NCBI GenBank assembly: GCA_037576195.1
Contig: CM075104.1
Span: 6,950,775-7,014,774 of the forward strand
Length of the DNA: 64,000 nt
DNA from: Phytoseiulus persimilis
Lineage: Eukaryota; Arthropoda; Arachnida; Mesostigmata; Phytoseiidae
Direction of reading: 5' to 3'
Position numbers and translations under genes: made by a program. Of this stretch, positions 1 through 12,200 are shown piece after piece (the first letter of the stretch is position 1; every line of letters begins with the position of its first letter). A model generated the notes under the pieces. The model was not told where the DNA came from, did no database searches, and saw only the letters and a list, made by a program, of their open reading frames with translations.

Positions 1-528
1 GCTCAGCCTCATCGTCGATCCAGATAGAAAGTAATTTTTCCATCCGTTCTATCGTCGCACTCCTTGACCGAGTTATCTTCATGGACGAAACTGAACTGGT
101 TGTTTGAACTGAGCGCATGATTCCTGAGGATCGCAACTTTGGTGGTAATGGCTTCCCTTGTCATTCTCGGCCGTTTTGCACCGCTCCCTTCCATCGTGAG
201 ATGATTCTAGTGCCCAATCTTCGGAGGTTCCCGGGCTCGATGTTTAAACGGAAGACCCCCGCCTTGGAACTCCACCGCGCTACCGCCAGCAGCCGAATTC
301 TTTTCGGATTCGAGACTGGAGTGCCGCTTATTTCGGGAGATAAAAGAATGGTAGGAAGCTGTCAGGGACCAGGGAAATATGTACGGTGGACAACATCATC
401 TGATTTCCCGCCATACCTCGAGCTCCTGGAGATAAGGAGTTATTACCGGCGCTGCCCTCCGCCGTTTCAGCGATGCAGCAGCGCCTTTCCACAGAAGCGG
501 CAACCTTCCTCCCTGCACCGCTTCGAGA
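1..528. other. No recognisable gene
   Basis: Open frames here are short, overlap on both strands and resemble no family I recognise. The dispersed repeat begins at its right edge. Confidence 0.5.
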
Positions 529-1170
529 GGTAAACGGCCAATGGGTCGCAAACAATGAAGCAGAACGTCTATATTCTCGAGGGAGAGGAGGAGCTGACAC
601 CCACGGCAGTCGGAGAGGGAGCGAGCCCGATCCAAATAACCGAGGGCTCGTAGAGGATATCGGCCGGTCCGAGAAGACCACTGGAGTAGGATCATCGCAT
701 ACGTTATATTCCAGGTGCTGGTTTCATATGCCACATTTAAGCCCGAATCAGAGTCTCTTTTCTGAGACCGATCGCTGAATGTACAAACAAGAATTCGGTG
801 CTCAGTCATTCAACGGATGAACCATGTCGGTTTTGTTTCCCCAAGGTGAGAGGTCTTCGATTGGAATGTCTACGCGCATGCCCCATCTTCCGGCTTGTTA
901 GCGATAGCATCGACTTGGGAAATCCACGAAGATGAGAATGTGATGATTTTTGGATCATCCATGCCCATTCCTTCGGGCATTGCCTCCAGCAGCATCGTCT
1001 GAAGACCTCGCATTCCGCGTAAATCGCGGTTTCCAGAGCCTGTCCGAGCGCCAACGCCCTCAAAGAACCCCCCTTGATTTGAATAGTGCGCGACTCCTCT
1101 ACCAGTGCATCGGATGTCGCCTTATCCTTTCCCTCGAATCCGTCTGCTACACTAAAGATTGCTTGCTACA
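529..1170. repeat. Dispersed repeat, copy A (partner at 57984-58806)
   Basis: This stretch matches 57984-58806 in the same orientation with scattered substitutions; both start at GGTAAACGGCCAATGGGTCG and end shortly after CTACACTAAAGATTG. Copy A lacks about 180 bp that copy B has at about 58395-58575. On the minus strand its right part encodes the same peptide as the small exon of copy B, but the frame is broken around 1010-1020. The family is not recognised; it could be part of a transposon or a duplicated host segment. Confidence 0.8.
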
Positions 1171-2510
1171 TGCTTGATCGTATTCTGATCGTGTATTGGT
1201 TGTTTCCAACTCACGGATTCGAGAGAGAGGCGGTGCCGGGGCAGCGCGCGGTTTTTCGAAACGAAGGGAGCAGGTAGTACATATTATCGCCCTCGAGCGG
1301 TATGTTTGCGGGATATCACAGGATGATAGCGCGATATGAGTCGGGCCGTGGACCGACAGTCTGGTTGAAAATCGGAGACTGGAAGAATAGACTGTGACGA
1401 ACAGTTCACAACTTCCAGGTACACACTGGAGCGAGGCCTAGCTCCCTGAGAGAGCGAAGAGCCATACGCTTGCTCCCAACAGGAGATGGGAATCGGGCGA
1501 CGAGGGGTGGAGGTCCATATCGGAAAGGTGACTCATGGACGTCCGGCGGTCAGCGACAGTTTCCGCGTTCCCTCACAAGTACGGGGCTCCAAGAGGGAAC
1601 TGGACTTTTGAGGAGAGGATACCAATGAGAAGCAAAACGTTCCCATCACATATCGACTCTGTCTGATGATATCTCGCGAGTGTCCAAAGTCTGCGTCGAC
1701 AAACTATTCTGACTCCAAGTGAGGCTCACCCGAGTGACGTGTCAGCTAAAACGGGCGAGGATCACATGGGATTGACAGCAGTTTTCGCTCTCGTAGATAC
1801 ACTCGACGGACACCCGGATATTAGATTCGGGAGTCATGTGCGGGAAACCTTCCTTCCCGTTGCGCTCGACGCCTTAACGCTCCTTGTCTACCCTCCGTTG
1901 TCCGTTCCTCCTCAGATGCATATTCTCGATGATGGTCGATTGGATAGCAGTGAAGGAAACAGGGTGGACGAGTCAGGTTCAGGTAGCTTCTTCATGTAGC
2001 TACATGTAGCTTAGCTTCCGGCGCTCCATCCGATGCGTGACTGCAGTATAACGAGTGTATGGATCGAGAAACTGATGATCGGGGTCTCCGGACGCATTTG
2101 AGCTGGATGATCGTTCGTCATTTCCAACGACCTCTTATGAGTATTCGACGCCACAGCGGGAATAAATGCTTCCATTCCGCGACTCCGGTATGAGGTTTAG
2201 AAAATTCCCTCGCTCCTCTTCCGTTCCTCCCGGAAATGCGAACGAACCGCGACCCCTGCCGGGACCGAGCCTGAGGCCGTGCGTTATCGCAGAGCGCTGT
2301 CAAAGGCAGGATCGAGGCTCCTTGGTGGCATGTCTATATCCCATTGGATCGCAACATCGGCTGTACCTGGAGCCTTCGCTGAGGTTTGCATCTCAATCCG
2401 TTTTTGTCAGCACACGAAAGTCAGGTAGTGTTCCGCTAGGCTCCCAACAAGCTCCCGCCAGGCGAGGGAAGCCGCCGGCTCACAGAGCGGAGTGTCTATC
2501 GCGACGGGCC
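1171..2510. other. No recognisable gene
   Basis: About 1.3 kb with only short frames on both strands. I see no domain, repeat or RNA gene that I can support. Confidence 0.5.
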
Positions 2511-2566
2511 GGCAGCGGCTGCAGCGGCTGCAGCGGCAGCGGCTGCAGCGGCAGCGGTTGGCAGCG
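2511..2566. repeat. GCAGCG/GCTGCA microsatellite
   Basis: An uninterrupted run built from GCAGCG and GCTGCA units, about 55 bp long. It creates Arg/Cys/Ser-rich frames that should not be read as protein. Confidence 0.9.
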
Positions 2567-2659
2567 CGAGCTTTCAAATATTTCCTCATTTACTAGTTTA
2601 TCGGAGAGTTAACCTGCGCTAAAACCTCTTTGCTTTTCATAGAGATAACTTTCGGTAAT

Positions 2660-2850
2660 TAAACATGGCATTGGGTCAGGTTGGGTTAGGTTCCTGGCGA
2701 GCGAGCGAAGCGATGCGAGCTGACCGATAGCATGCGGCCCCGAAGCAGTGCGGGGGATTGGATAGGGTTAGGTTTGGTTCCTGGCGAGCGAGCGAAGCGA
2801 TGCGAGCAGACTGACAACAAGCGGGCCCCAAGCAGTGCGGGGAGACGCGT
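2660..2850 (-). repeat. 84-bp GC-rich satellite, about two units
   Basis: Two copies of a unit containing GGTTCCTGGCGAGCGAGCGA, then AGCAGTGCGGGG, separated by GGTTAGG-type sequence. The same unit is present about four times in the opposite orientation at 28738-29062. The CCTAA/TTAGG words between units look like the arthropod telomere repeat, but they are too few to be a telomere. Confidence 0.85.
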
Positions 2851-3306
2851 TTATGACCAACCCATACCGACAATGAGCGTATTGATAGCCTCGGAGGCTG
2901 AAAAAGGTGCCCGATTCAAACGACATGGCCCTCTCCTTAAACGCTCTCCAATGCGCCGCCATGCTGGCCAGAGCTTGAAACGCCATTTTGGCGACTTGAT
3001 CGTGTTGGGAGCCAACCGGAAAAATACCGAAAGTCAATCACTCGGCTTTGTTCCGATTCGCTCAGATGCGCGCTCAAAACTTGCTCGAAGCTCCGCCCCC
3101 TTACATCCTTCCCCTCGAATACGTCTGGAAGGCGCCATCTTGAATACGATCACTTGGCTGCCCTCCCTTCGAGAACGGAGAGACTTCGTCTTCTTCTCTC
3201 TGTGACATGGAGGACAACCAAGTTTATGACGGTGCGTTCGGAAGCCATCCGTCGATCCCTCACTCCGTGCGTACGGGACCCAAGTTGTTGACATTTTTTC
3301 TCCAGG
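2851..3306. other. No recognisable gene; 5' flank of the mariner relic
   Basis: No domain recognised. The left terminal inverted repeat of the mariner, expected from its right end (CAGGGTGACCAGAAATAACG), is not visible here, so the element appears truncated on this side. Confidence 0.5.
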
Positions 3307-3789
3307 ATGACAAGCAAGCGTTCCCTGATTTTGGGATTATTCCAGCGGGATTATGCTCAGTGTGACATCGTTCGCTTGGTTGGTGCTCCCGAATCGACCG
3401 TGTCGAAAGCAATCCGCAGGTTTCGCGAGCTTGACCATCGTGGAGGTCGTCCGGGAAGAGGCAGAAAACCAACCGTGAACAATCCCAGGAATCGGAACAT
3501 CCTCAAGAAGAGACCTCAACGGACCCCGGAAAACCCTGCGGAAAATCGCTCGTGAGCTTGGCCACAAACGCGAATCAGTGCGATAGATAGCGAAAAATGT
3601 TCTCGGCGTCGAGGCCTACAAGCTGAGAAAAAGTCAGCGACTGACCGAAGATAACAAGCGTATAAGACCGCATCGATGCCGTAATCTTGCCAAGCGGGCC
3701 GCCTGTTCAGCATGGGAAACTATCCCGTCACTGACGAGAAGTTGTTCATGATCAAACAGTCTCTCAATCGCCGGAACGATCGCATTTGG

Positions 3790-4277
3790 GTCGGGTACCA
3801 GTTACCCGAATCCCAGTTACCCGGGTCCCAGTTACCTGAATCCCAGTTACCCGAATCCAAATTACCCTCTCTCACCGCTAAATCCTCATGCGCAGAACTC
3901 CATGTCTGATTCGCGCGCCGACAGAACTTCGGAAGTTCAAGTCAGCCAATACTGCCTCTCCCTCAAGGATGACGTTACCCAAGAGTTCCAGTCTCCTATC
4001 CCGATTGAAGTTCACGATATTTCTAGTAGGTCTCCGTGGAGACGTCCTTCACAAAGAGCCTGACCTAACCTAACCTAACCCAGCACTGTACTTCACTGCA
4101 CGAACACGACTTTGAATAATCTCTTTGGATATCTCTTTCAGTCAGTTCCTATGCTTCTCCTAGGGATCCGTCGTGACGTCGTGACTCTAGACCTAGACTC
4201 TAGAGCGTGAGGATTTGGCGGTGAGAGAGGGTAATTTGGAGTCGGGTAATTGGGATTCGGGTGACTGGGAAAGGACG
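3790..4277. mobile_element. MITE-like inverted-repeat insert, 9-bp target duplication
   Basis: The insert is bounded by CGCATTTGG at 3781-3789 and again at 4278-4286. Its ends are inverted copies of CCCGAATCCCAGTTACCCG-type repeats followed by AATTACCCTCTCTCACCGC (about 3795-3893 against 4205-4270). It has no coding capacity and contains CCTAACCTAACC near 4066. A 9-bp duplication fits Mutator-type elements; an 8-bp hAT-type duplication with one chance base is the alternative. Confidence 0.75.
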
Positions 4278-4436
4278 CGCATTTGGTGTTCGGAGCCGCC
4301 TTCAACCTCTCAAATTATTGAGCACCGCCAAAATCCACAATCAGTCATGGTTCGAGCCGGAATCTGTAGCACAGGCAAGACACCCTTGGTTTTCGTGCAG
4401 TCAGGAGTGAAAATCGACGCTGAAGTGTACCGCCGT

Positions 4437-4585
4437 TGTAAGGTGTTCTTTATAACCACACTTTTATCCTCGTGCGTGAGATGCACAACTGCCGGTTTAT
4501 TTACCTTTCTGCTACCCTCTCACTCGCGCGTCGGCGTGAGGGCAAACCGCCGCACTCTTTTGAATATGATTCGTATCTACTGACA
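4437..4585 (-). repeat. Gypsy-1 3' LTR
   Basis: 149 bp, TG...CA ends, about 96% identical to 17644-17792. The left neighbour is the duplicated GCCGT inside the mariner transposase. Confidence 0.92.
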
Positions 4586-4832
4586 TCTCCGACCTTTGTC
4601 GATTATTGTTGTTTCACAATTCTTATTAGGACAACCTGCTGAATGCTGTGACTACTGTATACTGTTATATGACTGATTTGAATCTCTTCGGTCTCTCCAT
4701 ACACTATGGTCATCGGACTTTTTGTCTCTGTCCGCAATCTTTGACCACCAACCCTGAGTGTGACGCTGAGGACGAACACCAACTATAACTTACAAATACT
4801 GTCATGTCCAACAGCCTCACCTCCACATCAGG

Positions 4833-7800
4833 CTAGTACCCAAATCTTGAGGGTCGCGTGACCGTTCTCCCACTTCTGGTTGCGAAGCCATCCGGAAGTT
4901 TCGCTCCGTCTTTGTATTTCTTCGTTGTCCGATTCGCCGGCGGAGAGCTCCATGCTCTTTTCCGAAGCTCGTTTGATGTATCCTGCACCGGTTCCTCCGT
5001 CACCCTCGACTTTCTGATGTGGGGGAACGGCACCGAGGGGAACAACGGCTTCCCGCTCGAGGGCGATAGCCTGGTGCCCTCCGCCCTCGATTCTACTCGC
5101 TCTTCTGGAGCCATCTTCAGCAGTCTACGATTACGCACAACACAGATACCGTTTCTCTGTCGCACCTCGTAAGTCCTGCCATTCAACGCTCTGACCACTG
5201 TGCCGACGTCCCATGTTTTCGCGTATCCGACTGGTTGAATACGTACTCGGTCTCCGACCTGCAACGGTGGTAGGTCGACCGCCCCGTTGTCATGATTTCT
5301 TTTCTGTTCTTCGCGTCGTTTGGCGATCTGTTGCTCCACTTGATGAATAATTCGAGGTCGTAGAGACTCATCGGTAGTGGGTAGAATGGATCGAGTAGCT
5401 CTGCACAGAAACTTCTGCGCTGGTGATGCCCCGTCTTTCTGTGGTGTGTTCCGCCATTCGAGCAGAGCTAGCTCGAGGTCCGATTTTCCCCACGAAGTTT
5501 TTCTTGATGATTCTTTTCGCAATTTTGACAGCTGATTCTGCCTTTCCATTGCTTGAGTGGAAACGCGGTGAGCTCACGTGATGTCGTGTTTTCCACTGGT
5601 TCAGAAACTCCTGGAATATGTCCGATAGATATCTCGGATCACTGTCCGTCCTGAATTGTCTGGGACGACCGAATGCGGCGAAGAGTCTTTTCGTGACTTC
5701 TATGAGCTGTCTCGCAGTGGCCGTTCTTCCCAACGCGTCGAGATGGAAATAGTCGCTGTATCCGTCAACCGTGACCCCGAACTGTTTGTCTTCCCACTCG
5801 AACACATCCTGATGTACTATATCCCAAGGATGCCTCGGGATTTCTCCACTTATCAGTTTTTCGCTCGGCTGCTTATCGCTGTACGTCTGGCATATCTGAC
5901 ACGCTTCCACCATCGTTTTGATATCATTCTTCATCCCCGGCCAAAATATCGCTCCTCGGGCTCTGCGAAACGTCGCCTCGAAGCCCAGGTGCGGCCGATG
6001 GCTCCGTTGCAACATGTCTCTACGGAGATTCTTCGGTATGAAACATGCTGTGCCTACGAAGACTATGCTGTCGTCAGCTCTGATGTCGTCCTTCACCGCC
6101 CAGAAACTCGCCAACATTCTGTCCTCTGAAATCGGCTTTTTCCTCTGCACTGCCCGTATGAGTCTTACACATTCGCTGTCTCGCATTGTGTGTTGTCGAA
6201 TTTCTTCAAGAACTGGATCCGATACGATGCTTCCGTCATGTATTCTGATGTTCTCTAGTTCCATTCGATAGAGAGTTTCCGTCACTGGTACCCCATTTGG
6301 ATCTCTGACAGGTGCACGACTCAAAGTGTCCGCTATGACATTCGTGGACCCCGGCATGTACTTGACCTTAAAGTCATACCTCTGTAGAGTGAGTCTCATC
6401 CTCTGGAGCCGTCCAGGACAGGCCTCCAAGGATTTCTTGAAGATGCGCACCAGAGGCTTGTGGTCCGTTTCAATCGTCACGTCCTTCTTGCCATAAAGTA
6501 GGTGATCCCAGCGTAGACAGCTGGCGACAATGGCCAATGTCTCCTTTTCCAAGGCAACGTACCCTTTTTCCGCCTCTGATAAAGCATGCGAATGATAGCA
6601 GATTGGTCTGCCGTCCTGGAGCATCGCGGCTCCCACACCTTCATCTGAACTATCTGTCTGGATGGTCACCGACTTGTTAACATCGTAGTACGCTAAAGTT
6701 GGCGAGCTGATCAGTCGCTCCTTTATCTCCTTGAATGCTTTTTCTTGAGATTCCATCCATACGAATCTGTTACCCTTCTTGATGGTCTCCCGCAGTGGTG
6801 TCGTGAGTTCCGATAACCTCGGGATGGATTGAATGTGATAGTTCACCATACCCAAAAACCGTTCCACTGCCTTCGCATCCTTTGGTCTTGGTAGGTCTGC
6901 TATGGCCTTGATCTTGTTCGGATCTGGTTCGACTCCTTGGTGTGAGATAATGTGACCCATGTATCGGACTTCTCTGAGACCCACCTGAAGTTTCTGTTTG
7001 TTGAACCACAGTCCGATCTCTCGGGCTCTTTGGAATGGGCCCTCAGATTCTGATCATGGTCCCTTTTAGCTTCCTCGTCGCTGTCTCCGACTCCCTACAC
7101 CAGAGTGTCGTCAGCTATGACCAGTATTCCTCTCAAGTTTTCGTATGCTTGGACTTGCCGTCGTTGATATTCTTCGGGCGCTGACGCGATACCCTGGGGC
7201 ATTCGTAAATATCGATATCTCCCAATCGGACTCCAGAATGTCACTAGGTCTTTGCTGTCTTCGTGTGGCTCCAGTTGGAAGAACCCATCCTTGGCATTCG
7301 CAAGCAATGGTAAATGATCCTCCAACGTGGGCATAGCATACCGCGGACGCTTGATAGCCTTATTCAGCTCTGCCGGGTCTAGTGTAACGCGTTCACTACC
7401 GTCCGGCTTGGGTACGACCACCGAGTTGGATATCCATTCCGTTGGGTGGCTGACTTTTTCTATGATTCCATATTTTTCCATCTTTTTGATTCGCTCAATG
7501 AATGCTTCTCTGGCTGCTATAGCCGGCCTCCTTGGAGCGGCTTGCTTCGGTGTAACCGTGTCGTCTATTTCAATTCTGACAGGAGGTTGTATGCGCCCCA
7601 GTCCTTCGAATATGTCTTGATATTCCTTGAGAATTTCGACCGTTGTTTCATCTTCTTCTGCTTTATAGACCCTTTCCACGTTCTTGTGCAGTTGGATGAT
7701 TCCCATCCTCAAGCTCACTTGACCGGAAAGCAGAGTGTCTACGTCTTCCCGGAAAACTTGGAATGGAATGCCATGATGCTGCTGATCGTATTGTCATCTG

Positions 7801-7987
7801 AGGTTGAACTCTCCTAATGACTTCATCCTAGCATTGTTGTACGCTTTGAGAATTGTTGCTCGTGCTTCATCGAGTTCTTGTGCTACTCCGTTCGCTTTTA
7901 GGACGGTTCGATACGTTCTCAAACTCATTGCTGATATGGTGGCTCCTGAGTCAATTTGTGCTCGCAGTCTCTGTCCTCCTGAAAGGC
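4833..7987 (-). pseudogene. pol: Gypsy-1 pol: protease, RT, RNase H, integrase
   Basis: The polyprotein would process itself, copy the element RNA and insert the cDNA. Reading from 7987 downward: a retropepsin motif QIDSGATIS near 7950, an in-frame TGA near 7799, and an RT with SVVVPKPDG and the catalytic VIADDTLV before a stop at 7095. RT connection and RNase H follow (IQTDSSDEGVGAAML, IETDHKPLVRI). The integrase has an HHCC finger (ACQIC) and D-D-E residues in HQDVFEWE, FRTDSDPRYL and SSNGKAESAVKIA. A frameshift near 5480 moves to the C-terminal frame, with an SH3-like VGDRVRIQPVGYAKTWDVG stretch ending at 4833. At least two stops and two frame changes make it dead. Confidence 0.9.
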
Positions 7988-8946
7988 TCAGCCAGGCGAA
8001 AAATTTCTTTCCATTCTGTTTCTCTTCTGCCGGTCCGACACAGCATATCCTATGTCTTCTTCCTCCTCCATGAGGTAACGGTCATCCCCGTGTTCTTCCA
8101 GCGGTTCCGCAATTTCCTCCTTTTCGACTCTATATACTCGTTGCGTGTCTCCTGATTTGCATGAGAGCTCAAAATGATTAGCTCTCCTGCAACGTTGACA
8201 TCTATAGCCGAAAGCTGGGCATTGTCTGGGTAGGTGATGGCTACCGCAAAACGTGCATATCGTATTTTCCTGTCGCCTTTGACTATAAGCTCCCGAATCA
8301 ATTGTTCCATTCCCTCGGTGCCACTGGTTTCGACTTGGCCTCGTTGGTTTCATAAGCTGCCTTCGAGATAATAGCTGCAAAGCTCTGTCTTCTGTTTCCT
8401 TCTTCCTGAACTCCGGGAGGTGCTCATTGTTGGCTTCTGCTCTTCTCATCACCATCAGAACATCCTCTAGAATCCATTTTTTGCCTTGTTCTGCCTCGAA
8501 AATCGTCCGTCTCGCTTGCTCCAGGTTTGTGCCGCATATCAACTGGTTGATCGTCAACTCCGTCTCGTCTGAGAATTTGCATGGCTTTACTGCTTTCATG
8601 ATACGATCGAAGAAGTCTGAGACCGATTCGCTCTCCCTTTGACGCATTTTTGTGGATACGTGTCTATGGAAGTGTATGTTTCCGTGTGGAGCGAATTTTG
8701 TGTCAAGTTGCCTGATAATTTCCTTCAGGGTTCTGCAAGGGCTGTCGGCGATTGCTATGTCGCCTGGTATGATGGATCCCAAGTTCATACTTCTCAACAG
8801 CTGTCGATTGTGGTCACCGAAACAAGCACGGAAGTTTGCTACCTGTTTGGCTGGAGTTTGAGCATATATTTCTTCCACCAAAGCGTAGTCTGTGAAAGCC
8901 TCATTGAAGTCATTCCAGGCCTCGCTGTTGTCTGATGCTTGAAGGG
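7988..8946 (-). pseudogene. gag: Gypsy-1 gag, main part (start codon at 17567)
   Basis: Gag would form the particle and bind the RNA. The frame runs through a capsid-like helical region and ends with a CCHC-type knuckle pair (CTFCGSHHLPRQC, then CQRCRRANHFELSC). The first about 15 codons lie 8.6 kb away: an ATG at 17567 opens a Lys-rich start (MAEKKKTRQPEAF) that runs into the CTCGGAAC duplication at 17532-17525. After removal of the hAT insert the two parts continue in the same frame. Confidence 0.85.
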
Positions 8947-9280
8947 CTCGGAACCAGAGCTGTGCGCCGCAGGGATTTCCGACGGCGGCGGCGACGGACC
9001 AAAAATGACACGGCGGCGACGTTCGCCGCAGCGCGCCGTGGCGGAGTGCCGCCGTCCTCTCATCGCGTGGTGGACGAGCATCGAGCCTGCGCTGTGGGAT
9101 ACTGAAGATAATATTTGATGCAGTTCGGAAAGGCTCTTATGTTCTCCTGAAAGTGACGCGGAGAGAGAACGACAAAATTTCGCACAAGACGTTTAACCTC
9201 CGTCGGAGTTCTGCCGCTCAGTCGGCACAGAGGAAGTTTTTATTATCATGGATGAACAGGGTTTTTGCCATATTTAGGGG

Positions 9281-12200
9281 TTACATAGAGCAACGTTTCT
9301 CGCGCAGCACGTTCCCAGCTAAGGAAAATCGTCTTTCCGGTTCAGCCGACGTGGCTGGGATCGAGAGAACAATTTTAGCGACTTTTGCAACTGTAGGAAA
9401 CAGCTTCGAGTTTGTTCGCCACCAAAGCAGGATTTTATCCTGATTGGTTTCAACTTGGTTTCCGTCCATGTTCACCGACAGAGACAAATAGCGGTCCACT
9501 TCGCTGACAATACTGTCTGACACACTAGCGTTTGATGAATACCTCGCGATTAGTGAGGATCGCCCTTTCTTCACCGGAGACTGAACGACAACAGAAACTT
9601 CTTCGTTCATCTCTGGTGCATTTGGTGACGCGTATTTGTGAATCGAGCTGACTAAGAACTTGGCAACGTCGCCTCCAGTCACTTCCGCTCTGATCTTTGG
9701 AATTTTTTTCATCTCGGGATCCAAGAGTGCACCAAGAACTTCGAGGTCCCGGAAAGGCCTCATCCTGCCTTGAACGCATGTTTTCAGCTCGTCCGCCATC
9801 TCTTTCCGGAATTCGATGTCGGAGAGACTCGATTGGATTGTGGAATCGTTCCCGATCCTGTCCAAGGTGTTCTCAATATCGATGACCCCGATAACGACCA
9901 TGTTAATCGTCGGCTTGGTCGAACTTTGCATCAGGATCATGAGATCCAAAATAACCTGAAGAAGGATTGCGTATTGAAATCGAATCGTAACTGGAAAGAA
10001 GCTGATCAGAGGAAGGAGAATGCTCAACCAATAACACCCACTCGATAATATTCGGCGATGGCGCGAATCTCTCCCATGTCTCCCGGGTTCAGCAGAAGTT
10101 CGTGCGAGCCTGTCTTCATCAGAACTTCGTTCAGCACCTCGTGAGAAGCAGCGGCCGATTCGAATAGATGGCAGACTGAGCCCCACCGTGTGGGCACGTC
10201 GGCTCTCAGGCCTTTTGGGTCATAACCGCGGACAGGAGTGTTATCTGACATAGAATCGATGGAACGGTCGTCCGCATTGTCGTTCTAAGGAAGCGTGGAC
10301 GAACGGTTAGTACCACGTCATCATGTTACCAGCCGGCCTTTGGCCGACTGGAGTCGGCCGCGCTGCGCGCGGTTGGACGGCGTTCCCTGCCATCGAGGCA
10401 CTTTTCTCTCCCTTCACTGGGTCCGCATTCGGATTTTGAGAAATATGGTCAGATTGACCCCGGAATCACCCCTCCAGAGTTGGGAAGTAATGCTCAGATT
10501 GGTCTCGGAATCACCCCTCCAGAGTTGGGAAGTAATGCTCAGATTGGTCTCGGAATCACCCCTCCAGAGTTGGGAAGTGATGCTCAGATTGACCCCGGAA
10601 TCACCCCTCCAGAGTTGGAAAGAAATGCTCAGATTGGTCTCGGAATCACCCCTCCAGAGTTGGGAAGTAATGGTCAGATTGGTCTCGGAATTACCCCTCC
10701 AGAGTTGGGAAATAATGCTCAGATTGGTCTCGGAATCACCCTTCCAGAGTTGGGAAGTAATGCTCAGATTGACCCCGGAATCACCCCTCCAGAGTTGGAA
10801 AGAAATGCTCAGATTGGTCTCGGAATCACCCCTCACGAGTTGGGAATTAATGCTCAGATTGACCCCGGAATCACCCCTCCGGAGTTGGGAAGTAATGCTC
10901 AGATTGATCTCGGAATCACCCCTCCAGAGTTGGGAAGTAATGCTCAGATTGGTCTCGGAATCACCCCTACAGAGTTGGGAAGTAATGCTCAGATTGGTCT
11001 CGGAATCACCCCTCCAGAGTTGGGAAGTAGTGCTCAGATTGGTCTCGGAATCACCCCTCCAGAGTTGGGAAGTAATGCTCAGATTGGTCTCGGAATCACC
11101 CCTCAAGAGTTGGGAAGTAATGCTCAGATTGGTCTCGGAATCACCCCTCCAGAGTTGGGAAGTAATGCTCAGATTGACCCCGGAATCACCCCTCCGGAGT
11201 TGGGAAGTAATGCTCAGATTGGTCTCGGAATCACCCCTACAGAGTTGGGAAGTGATGCTCAGATTGGTCTCGGAATCACCCCTCCAGAGTTGGGAAGTAA
11301 TGCTCAGATTGGTCTCGGAATCACCCCTCCAGAGTTGGAAAGTAGTGCTCAGATTGATCTCGGAATCACCCCTCCGGAGTTGGGAAGTAATGCTCAGATT
11401 GATCTCGGAATCACCCCTCCAGAGTTGGGAAGTAATGCTCAGATTGACCCCGGAATCACCCCTCCGGAGTTGGGAAGTAATGCTCAGATTGGTCTCGGAA
11501 TCACCCCTACAGAGTTGGGAAGTGATGCTCAGATTGGTCTCGGAATCACCCCTCCAGAGTTGGGAAGTAATGCTCAGATTGGTCTCGAAATCACCCCTCC
11601 AGAGTTGGGAAGTAATGCTCAGATTGGTCTCGGAATCACCCCTCCAGAGTTGGAAAGTAATGCTCAGATTGGTCTCGGAATCACCCCTACAGAGTTGGGA
11701 AGTAATGCTCAGATTGACCCCGGAATCACCCCTCCAGAGTTGGGAAGTAATGCTCAGATTGGTCTCGGAATCACCCCTCCAGAGTTGGAAAGTAATGCTC
11801 AGATTGGTCTTGGAATCACCCCTCCAGAGTTGGGAAGTAATGCTCAGATTGGTCTCGGAATCACCCCTCCAGAGTTGGGAATTAATGCTCAGATTGACCC
11901 CGGAATCACCCCTCCGGAGTTGGGAAGTAATGCTCAGATTGATCTCGGAATCACCCCTCCAGAGTTGGGAAGTAATGCTCAGATTGGTCTCGGAATCACC
12001 CCTACAGAGTTGGGAAGTAATGCTCAGATTGGTCTCGGAATCACCCCTCCAGAGTTGGGAAGTAATGCTCAGATTGGTCTCGGAATCACCCCTCCAGAGT
12101 TGGGAAGTAATGCTCAGATTGGTCTCGGAATCACCCCTCAAGAGTTGGGAAGTAATGCTCAGATTGGTCTCGGAATCACCCCTCCAGAGTTGGGAAGTAA

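Noticed and set aside
4066..4082. Telomere
   Set aside because: Only three CCTAA units occur, inside a MITE-like insert, with other sequence on both sides.
4437..4585. GT-AG intron in the mariner transposase
   Set aside because: The segment reads GTAAGG...ACAG, but a second copy at 17644-17792, TG/CA ends and the GCCGT duplication show it is an LTR; splicing would also not restore the frame.
4833..4860. Envelope gene in the gypsy elements (retrovirus-like)
   Set aside because: In Gypsy-1, Gypsy-2 and Gypsy-3 the integrase tail is followed almost at once by the purine tract and LTR, leaving no room for env.
7095..7130. Loss of the catalytic Tyr in the gypsy reverse transcriptases (IADD, LADD, IIDD)
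   Set aside because: Hydrophobic residues at this position are common in animal gypsy lineages, so it is not a sign of a new enzyme.
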